Assembly: GCA_038093515.1 (NCBI GenBank) | Contig: JBBPSI010000023.1 | Coordinates: 145,403-209,402, forward strand | Reading direction: 5' to 3' | Origin: Butyriboletus loyo | Lineage: Eukaryota; Basidiomycota; Agaricomycetes; Boletales; Boletaceae | DNA: 64,000 bases | Shown: in pieces, positions 58,205 through 64,000 of the stretch | Position numbering within the stretch: position 1 is the first letter of the stretch | Layout of the letters: every line of letters starts with the position of its first letter | Notes under the pieces: model-generated | The model's input: only the letters and a program-made list of their open reading frames with translations | The model's database searches: none | Told to the model about the DNA's origin: nothing | Made by a program: the position numbers and the translations under genes

Positions 58205-58217
58205 AAAGAACTAGATC
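58205..58217 (+). promoter_or_regulatory. Self-priming primer-binding site
   Basis: Directly after the LTR come AA and then AGAACTAGAT (58207-58216). This is the exact reverse complement of ATCTAGTTCT at 58044-58053, 32 bp downstream of the TATA box. No tRNA-like TGG primer site is present. This arrangement matches Tf1/sushi elements, whose mRNA 5' end primes reverse transcription. Confidence 0.75.
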
Positions 58218-58607
58218 TTCACCTCGCTTCTGCTCTTCAGCAGTAAAGCCGCCCTCCCCTCGCCCACCATTTCCATCCAACGTCCCAGACGCGTCGGTCG
58301 TTCTTTCCGCGTTCCCTCCCCCGAACCGGAACCCATCGTCGTCGACAACCCATCGCCGCCACACTCTCCCGCCCCGCCAGACCCTCAACCCCAGTTTTCC
58401 CCTTTGCCCCAGTCGGACCCCGAACCCTCTTATCAACCCGAGGACCAGGGTCTAGGGCAGGAAGACGAACCGGCACCCAGCGACGACGGTTATCACAGTG
58501 ACTGGCTCGACAGAACCCCCCACGTCTCTCCCCACGTTTCCCGCTCTCCCTCTCCACCGTATTATCCACCCGCAGATCCCTCTGACGATGAAGACGACAA
58601 CAACGAT

Positions 58608-59603
58608 ATGTCTGATAAAAAGAATATCGTCCCAAAGGACTTCTCTGGTCTCAACGAAGACGCCTCGCGATGGCTCCTCGCCATGCGCACCTACTTCGCC
58701 GCCAATCAGACGGCATTCCCCGACGACGAATCAAAAATCAACGCCCTCCTCATGAAAATGAGCGAAGGGAAAGGCAAGACGTTCTCCGAAGGATGGATGA
58801 GCCTCCTTCTAGATGGACACCCCACAGCGCGACAAAGAGAGTTCTCCACAGTCTGCGAGGACTTCCACAGAGTCTTCCATCCCTTCGACGTAGGAGAAAG
58901 TGCCCGAATTGATCTGGGGAACCTCACCCAGAACAAAGCCAACCGCAAGGACGGCTACGACACCTACGTCACGGAGTTCCAACTCCTCGCCGCCAAGTCA
59001 GGAATCATCGACGAGAAGGCTCTCATAGAATGGTTCATCCGCGGTCTTGACCCCCGCCTCGCAGAGTCCGTCCTCTCTTGCGAGAAACCCCCTACCACGC
59101 TTGCCGGATGGGCCGAGAAAACATCCGCCTTCCACGCGCAGCACAAGCGCATCGACGACCTCCGCGCCGGGAAACGCTACATCCCCACGTTCTCCTCCTC
59201 CTCCAAGCCCTCGTCCAACAGAAGGGACCCCAACGCCATGGACGTTGACGCAGTCCGACTTACTCCAGTACAACGTGCGGAGTACATGAAGCAGAACAAG
59301 TGCTTCATTTGCCACCAAGTCGGCTGTCGCTCGACCAACCATCCTCGCCCCCCTCGCAATGGACAGAACTCCCGAGGACCGCCTCCCCGTCCCCCTCGCA
59401 ACCCTCAGCGCACACGCGCCGCCGTCGTCACACCCCCCGAACCAAAGCCCTCCCCACTCGTCGACTACTTGTCCGAGTTGAAAGGTCGAGGCACCCAACA
59501 AGAAGATGTCTTGAATGTCCTCAAGGCGTGCTTCAATGAAGATGAAGAAAAGCTGCCCGTCGCAGCAACCAAGGTGGCCGAAGAATGGCCAAAGGATTTT
59601 TAG
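58608..59603 (+). CDS. Gag-like protein of the gypsy element
   Basis: The first in-frame ATG is at 58608 (MSDKKNIVPKDFSGLNEDAS). The frame is open further upstream to 58218 and encodes a Pro-rich region without an ATG, so the true start is uncertain (an upstream start codon or intron may exist). The retrotransposon gag domain includes RWLLAMRTYFAANQTAFPDD and EDFHRVFHPFDVGESARIDL with EKALIEWFIRGLDPRLAESV. A C-terminal zinc-knuckle variant, CFICHQVGCRSTNH, has spacing CX2CX4CX4H instead of the usual CX2CX4HX4C. Ends at TAG 59601-59603, overlapping pol by 19 nt in a different frame. Confidence 0.8.
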   Translation: MSDKKNIVPKDFSGLNEDASRWLLAMRTYFAANQTAFPDDESKINALLMKMSEGKGKTFSEGWMSLLLDGHPTARQREFSTVCEDFHRVFHPFDVGESARIDLGNLTQNKANRKDGYDTYVTEFQLLAAKSGIIDEKALIEWFIRGLDPRLAESVLSCEKPPTTLAGWAEKTSAFHAQHKRIDDLRAGKRYIPTFSSSSKPSSNRRDPNAMDVDAVRLTPVQRAEYMKQNKCFICHQVGCRSTNHPRPPRNGQNSRGPPPRPPRNPQRTRAAVVTPPEPKPSPLVDYLSELKGRGTQQEDVLNVLKACFNEDEEKLPVAATKVAEEWPKDF

Positions 59604-61912
59604 AAGAGAGGGAAGTTTCGACGTCTTCGCCTCTCCATGTAATCGCCCCTGTAGTTTTATCAAATCCCAATGCGCAATCAATTCGAGTTCCAGTGTCATT
59701 ATTCGCGCATGAAGGGGGTCAAATCGTCGACACATTCGCCCTGGTGGACAGCGGCGCAAGCGGATGCTTCATAGATCGCGATCTAGTGAAGCGAAAGAAA
59801 CTGCCGATGGAACGGCTACCCAAGCCACTTAGTGCCCAAAACGTGGACGGGTCAAACAACCAAGGAGGAGTCATACGACACAAGGTCACCATCTCCATCA
59901 GGATTGGAGAAACCGAGGAGGAACGGAGCTTCCTAGTCCTCAACATAGGAAGAGAAAACATGATCCTGGGACTACCGTGGTTACGAGAAGCCAACCCGGT
60001 AATAGATTGGGCCACTGGCCATATCGATCTCCCAGATCAAATCAAGAAGCCCCGACACGACTCCCCTCGGGCAATCGCTCAACGGTACCTGGTACGGTAC
60101 CTTGACTTGGACCCAGACTCCAAGATCGCCAAGCTCTGGAAGAAGCGAGTAGACGCTTCAGCAAGGGAAGCTTACCCTATTCGAAAAGCAACCATCGCGA
60201 CTGAGATCGCCGCCCAAGTCATCAAGGAGAAAGCAGTTCTCCCTACCCCGTTCGCTGCCTTCGCGGACGTTTTTGACAAAAAGAACACCGAGGAGCTTCC
60301 CCCATCCCGATCGTTCGACCACGCCATAGACCTCGACAAAGACTTCGTACCCAAAGTCGCTAAGGTCTATCCTCTGAACCCGAAGGAATCAGAGGCATGT
60401 AAGGCGTTCGTCGAGGAACACCTCAAGTCGGGAAAGATCACTCCCTCCAAGTCCCCTCAGGCAGCCCCTTTCTTCTTCGTATCCAAGAAGGATGGCTCGC
60501 TACGCCCCTGCCAGGACTACCGGTATCTGAACTCCCATACGGTCAAAAACGCCTATCCTCTCCCCCTCATCTCCGACCTCGTCGACCGCCTCAAAGGATC
60601 AAAGATCTTCACCAAGATGGACATCCGCTGGGGATATAACAACGTCCTCATCAAGCCAAACGACCGCTGGAAGGCGGCCTTCATCACTCCTCAAGGGCTG
60701 TTCGAACCCACCGTGATGTTCTTTGGACTTTGCAACTCCCCAGCCACGTTCCAGGCTCTGATGGACCACATCTTCGGTGACCTCATGGCAGAAGGTTGGC
60801 TGATCATCTACATGGACGACCTCTTGATCCATTCTGCCACCTCTGCGGAACACGAGGCCCGTACGATCCGCGTCCTGGAGAGACTCAGAGAGCACAAGCT
60901 CTTCCTCAAGCTGGAGAAGTGTTCGTTCGACGCCGAGGAAGTCGAATACCTCGGGATGATGGTCCGAGAAGGACAGGTCAAGATGGACCCCACCAAGTTA
61001 AAAGCCATTCGCGAATGGAACCCACCGACCTCGGTGAAGGCAGTCAGGTCTTTCATTGGGTTTTGCAACTTTTATCGGCGATTTATACAGGATTTCTCTC
61101 ACATCGCAAAACCGCTGCATGACCTGACAAAGAAGAACTCCCCCTGGGCCTGGACCCCTGCCTGTGAAGCCGCATTCCAGGCAATTAAACAGTCGTTCTT
61201 GAGGCAGCCCGTCCTCTCCATGCCCGATGTCACAAAGCCGTTCGCCGTCATGACGGACGCCTCCCTCACTGCTACTGGAGCAGTACTCATGCAAAAGGAT
61301 GTCAATGGCGACCTGCATCCTTGTGCTTATCTCTCAAAGACGCTCTCGCCCGCAGAGCGCAATTACGATATCTATGATCGCGAGTTGCTCGCGGTCATCC
61401 ACGCATTAGAAGAATGGCGCCACTACCTGCGCGGTACTGGTCATCAGGTGGAGATTCTCACTGACCACAAGAATCTCACATATTTCCGCCAACCCAATAA
61501 GTTGTCTCGCCGGCAAGCACGCTGGCTCATGTTCCTGCAGGATTTTGACCTGCATTTCCACCACATCCCGGGTACTCAGATGGGCCCTGCCGATGCCTTG
61601 TCCCGACGCGACGACGTTGACACCTCCGCCGACAACCAGGAAGTGACCCTCCTCCCCGAAAATCTCTTCGCTCGCAAGATCGACGTCGCCCTCGCAGAAA
61701 AGATTGCCGCCTCCACCCCCAGCGATCCCATGATCAAGCGATGCATGCAGGCTCTTTACGAAGACTCCCCCCTCTTTCCCAAGATGAATGCTGGGGACTG
61801 GGACTTCGATGGCGGAGCTGTATTCGTAAGAACGCTACATCCCCGAAAGAGGCACGAGTCGACCTCATCCGGTCCTTGCACACCGGGTGGACTCCTCCTT
61901 GGCCTCTTATAG
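59585..61912 (+). CDS. Pol polyprotein: protease, reverse transcriptase, RNase H (integrase missing)
   Basis: ATG 59585, overlapping the end of gag in the -1 frame, so expression by -1 frameshift or re-initiation is possible. Retropepsin: FALVDSGASGCFIDRDL (about 59735). RT: SKKDGSLRPCQDYRYLNSHT and the catalytic IYMDDLLIHSATSAEH (about 60805-60845), then EYLGMMVREGQVKMDPTKL. RNase H: FAVMTDASLTATGAVLM, IYDRELLAVIHALEEWRHYL and EILTDHKNLTYF. The tether FHHIPGTQMGPADALSRRDD leads only to DVALAEKIAASTPSDPMIKR and NAGDWDFDGGAVFV. There the integrase HHCC domain should begin but does not. The last 27 codons (from about 61830) come from the adjoining sequence. Confidence 0.85.
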   Translation: MAKGFLEEREVSTSSPLHVIAPVVLSNPNAQSIRVPVSLFAHEGGQIVDTFALVDSGASGCFIDRDLVKRKKLPMERLPKPLSAQNVDGSNNQGGVIRHKVTISIRIGETEEERSFLVLNIGRENMILGLPWLREANPVIDWATGHIDLPDQIKKPRHDSPRAIAQRYLVRYLDLDPDSKIAKLWKKRVDASAREAYPIRKATIATEIAAQVIKEKAVLPTPFAAFADVFDKKNTEELPPSRSFDHAIDLDKDFVPKVAKVYPLNPKESEACKAFVEEHLKSGKITPSKSPQAAPFFFVSKKDGSLRPCQDYRYLNSHTVKNAYPLPLISDLVDRLKGSKIFTKMDIRWGYNNVLIKPNDRWKAAFITPQGLFEPTVMFFGLCNSPATFQALMDHIFGDLMAEGWLIIYMDDLLIHSATSAEHEARTIRVLERLREHKLFLKLEKCSFDAEEVEYLGMMVREGQVKMDPTKLKAIREWNPPTSVKAVRSFIGFCNFYRRFIQDFSHIAKPLHDLTKKNSPWAWTPACEAAFQAIKQSFLRQPVLSMPDVTKPFAVMTDASLTATGAVLMQKDVNGDLHPCAYLSKTLSPAERNYDIYDRELLAVIHALEEWRHYLRGTGHQVEILTDHKNLTYFRQPNKLSRRQARWLMFLQDFDLHFHHIPGTQMGPADALSRRDDVDTSADNQEVTLLPENLFARKIDVALAEKIAASTPSDPMIKRCMQALYEDSPLFPKMNAGDWDFDGGAVFVRTLHPRKRHESTSSGPCTPGGLLLGLL

Positions 61913-62271
61913 ATCAGTTGAACGTGTTTTCTGGGCAGTTATACCTGAAGGATTACGAGACGTACATCCGATTGTGTCGCTTCCTTTGCGTGTATGCAAG
62001 GGACTTGCAAGGCGAAGAGGGCATCGAGGTCGGGTCTGACGGGTTCATCTCACCCAAGAATCGGCCAATATATCTGCAGACCGCGCATTCATTTCAACGT
62101 TCGCCCACGGCTTCGGTGAGGACCTTGATGAGCTTTCGCAGGAAAGGGATGCGCTTTGCACTGACACACATGGGGAAACTCCTCGATGGACGGCTACTTT
62201 CTGAAGACGATTTCTATGGTTGTGATGATGTGGGTTTCACCTTACCTCTTGAGTCACGCTTGGATGATTGA
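61830..62271 (+). pseudogene. Unrecognised coding fragment abutting the truncated retroelement
   Basis: In a frame different from pol: NATSPKEARVDLIRSLHTGW, then DQLNVFSGQLYLKDYETYIR, LCRFLCVYARDLQGEEGIEV and MSFRRKGMRFALTHMGKLLD, ending LPLESRLDD before TGA at 62269-62271. It reads like genuine protein but has no start or promoter and begins at the breakpoint. It could be a host gene exon disrupted by the element. Confidence 0.4.
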
Positions 62272-64000
62272 CGATTCGGAATGTTACTATTGTCCAGAAT
62301 GTGAAAGACCACTAGCACGTAACGATGGTGGACTAGGGCTTGGATTTGATTCGTCGATGATGATACTCCTGGTTATATAGATTCTTGTGTATTATAGTTT
62401 GCAATATTTTTACTCGTTACATGACTTCAATGCAGTCCCCTCGTCGTTCATTTTTTGAGTTGCTTCGTTGAATTGCGACCGATGAAATTGAACAGGAGAA
62501 GCAGGATGAATTTGTCTCTAACGAAGGTAGCGTAGGTCCGAGTTCGTGGCGAAGAATGATTATTGACTGTAAGCGAGTAGTAAGGCGCAGTTTGAGGGAG
62601 GCGCTTTCCCATCGGTGCGAATACCTGGAGATTGTGTCTTTGATCTGTTTTCTTCCCTTTGACCACGACAATTTTCGATATCTCCGAAAGCATGTCCTTT
62701 CTGCAGTGTAATACATTCAGTCCTGGAACAATCATGTAGTAGAAGCATCAGGCTCGTGAAATCCACTTTATGTGTTGCAATCATCAACAAGACCTACTAC
62801 TACTAGTAGGGTCCCTCTGAATCGAAAAGGTGTCTGCAAGGGTCTCCTTACAGCACTTCAACCTGGAAGGTGAAGTATCTCCCCGCTGGAAATAATCCAC
62901 ACTGAGGCTGGCTGGCGTGCTCGAGGCGACAGATTGCGTATGCTATCCAAACATATCGCTTCCGAACGATCCCCGAACACCGGTTACATATGTTCGTCCT
63001 GGTACTGGCATTGCCCTCAGCGAGTAGTCATAGAGGACCCCGTCCATGCAGAATCTTCTCAGGTTCAGTCCATTTGAAACACCCCATGTACGTGATAAGA
63101 AAGCAGTGTGGGAGCGTCTGGGAGTGCGACGAGCGCGTTAATAAGATGAGGCCCACAGCAAGGTGGACAAAAGAGGCTAAATGACAATGCAGGCCTTCAA
63201 ACAAGACGAGGCCCTGCCGCAGTGTGCGAGGCCAAGAGTCCAAGGTCAGTACTGGTGGAAGAGCGTACAAAGTTGGACTTGGCAAATTGCTGACCGTTGA
63301 AGTCGATCCAAGTCTGTTAGGCTGTCGAGAATGACCAGGTAAGTACGACTAGCCTATCATTTTGTGTGATGCAGTTGCCAGCGTCCGCGGAATCGACACG
63401 GAGTGCTACCGGGGGTGACGCGGTGCAGTGACAGATGCTCGCTAAGGAGTGGCACTGGGAATTTTGATACTCGACATTTCATTTTTCGGCTATGTAAGAT
63501 CATAATTAAATAATTACTGTTGTTTTCTTTCTTTGCTTCGGCGCTCCTCCATTATTCTCCTCTCGCAGAAACAAAGTCTGCTGCATCATGCTTTGTCGGG
63601 ATGCCCCAAAACTCTTCCATTGCTTCCTTCACAGTCCAGTACGTTTTCTAGTCCAGGATACAGTCGGTCGTCAAGCAGTTTTGGTCCCACGGTTGTTACA
63701 ATGCATGCATTGTCTACAAGTATGATTCAACTTCTTAGTACTGCTATTGGCGACCGTTCTACCGATGGGCCCTGTTCGAACTGAGCCCAAATTAGGCTGC
63801 AGATAGGCGAGTCGTTTCATCATGATCTGTCTTCTTTCGGGGTCTCATTGCGACCGCAGTCCTGTGCAGAGCACTGCGGGAACTGAACGGCCCGACAGCG
63901 GGGGCGCTGTGACCCTATGACCCACTATATCCGTGGCAGCTTCGTGTCTCGAGTTGCCTCAAGTTCTTTGTGGATAACGGTGTAGGTCCATCCTGTGCTG
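62272..64000. other. Right-edge region without a supported gene
   Basis: No open frame here shows conserved segments, usable splice signals or domain motifs. Possible exons of a gene extending beyond the window cannot be excluded. Confidence 0.4.

Larger units (their letters stand above)
57779..61829 (+). mobile_element. Ty3/gypsy LTR retrotransposon, 3'-truncated (Tf1/sushi-type)
   Basis: 5' LTR (57779-58204), primer-binding site, gag and pol through RNase H. No integrase, chromodomain or 3' LTR follows; after about 61829 the sequence turns into an unrelated coding fragment. Upstream flank is ACTTT (57774-57778), so the matching 3' duplication cannot be tested here. The gag and pol frames are intact. 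Confidence 0.85.

Noticed and set aside
58998..59759. Antisense open frame over gag
   Set aside because: A shadow of gag codon bias; the sense strand has clear gag and pol motifs.
1..64000. tRNA, rRNA or CRISPR-like arrays
   Set aside because: No cloverleaf, rRNA core or regularly spaced direct repeats were found by eye; tandem repeats present are short microsatellites or coding VNTRs.

Overview
This is a fungal nuclear window. It has short (about 50-75 bp) GT-AG introns with many exons per gene, dense genes on both strands, and gene families typical of fungi (BOI-type SH3/SAM/PH protein, Atg22, Ham1, fungal sugar permease). The gene content and repeat style fit an Agaricomycete basidiomycete, possibly a Rhizoctonia/Ceratobasidium-like species. 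That placement is inference. No bacterial-style operons, CRISPR arrays or rRNA/tRNA genes were seen.

Layout. 1-13.6 kb is a compact housekeeping block: the tail of an unrecognised protein, a TTC27/Emw1-type TPR protein, a hotdog acyl-CoA thioesterase, a DHX33/Dhr2-like DEAH RNA helicase, the ITPase Ham1, and a BOI-type polarity protein (SH3, SAM, PH, plus a C-terminal CH-like domain). 13.1-17.8 kb is a large inverted duplication. It carries two near-identical thioesterase genes and, on the right arm, only the 3' end of the BOI gene; a 430-bp dispersed repeat (R1) lies at its centre. 17.8-28.2 kb is repeat territory: an old Helitron Rep/helicase gene with a recognisable 3' end (hairpin plus CTAG|T), split by seven solo LTRs, six of them directly and one nested inside another LTR. 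Each still has its 5-bp target duplication, and the Helitron frame resumes across them. A second R1 copy, inverted, follows directly.

28.9-35.2 kb holds a protein with three GTPase domains, a U5 snRNP 40-kDa WD40 protein and an Atg22-like vacuolar effluxer. 35.4-41 kb is a decaying tandem duplication with two copies of a small secreted-protein gene and remnants. 41.2-55.7 kb is again gene-rich: a LARP7-like La/xRRM protein, a NADAR-domain protein with a Pro/Ala repeat, SAP18, a copper amine oxidase, a PMU1-like phosphoglycerate-mutase-fold protein, an MFS sugar transporter and NEDD8/Rub1. 56-62 kb is a nested LTR pile-up ending in a Ty3/gypsy element with 5' LTR, gag and pol (protease, RT, RNase H). 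It breaks off before integrase and runs into an unrelated coding fragment. The last 1.7 kb shows no gene I can support.

The main structural results are as follows. (i) Six LTR families share a GGTCTGTGC box, in one family a 16-bp palindrome, placed 23-25 bp upstream of the TATA box in nine of ten copies. (ii) The gypsy element has a perfect 10-nt complementarity between its primer-binding site and the predicted 5' end of its own mRNA, indicating Tf1/sushi-type self-priming. (iii) The Helitron's helicase lacks its P-loop segment. (iv) The inverted duplication and the paired inverted R1 copies suggest repeat-mediated rearrangement.

Exon structures were worked out by eye from splice signals and conserved protein segments. 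Gene ends are usually firm; internal exon edges are less so.
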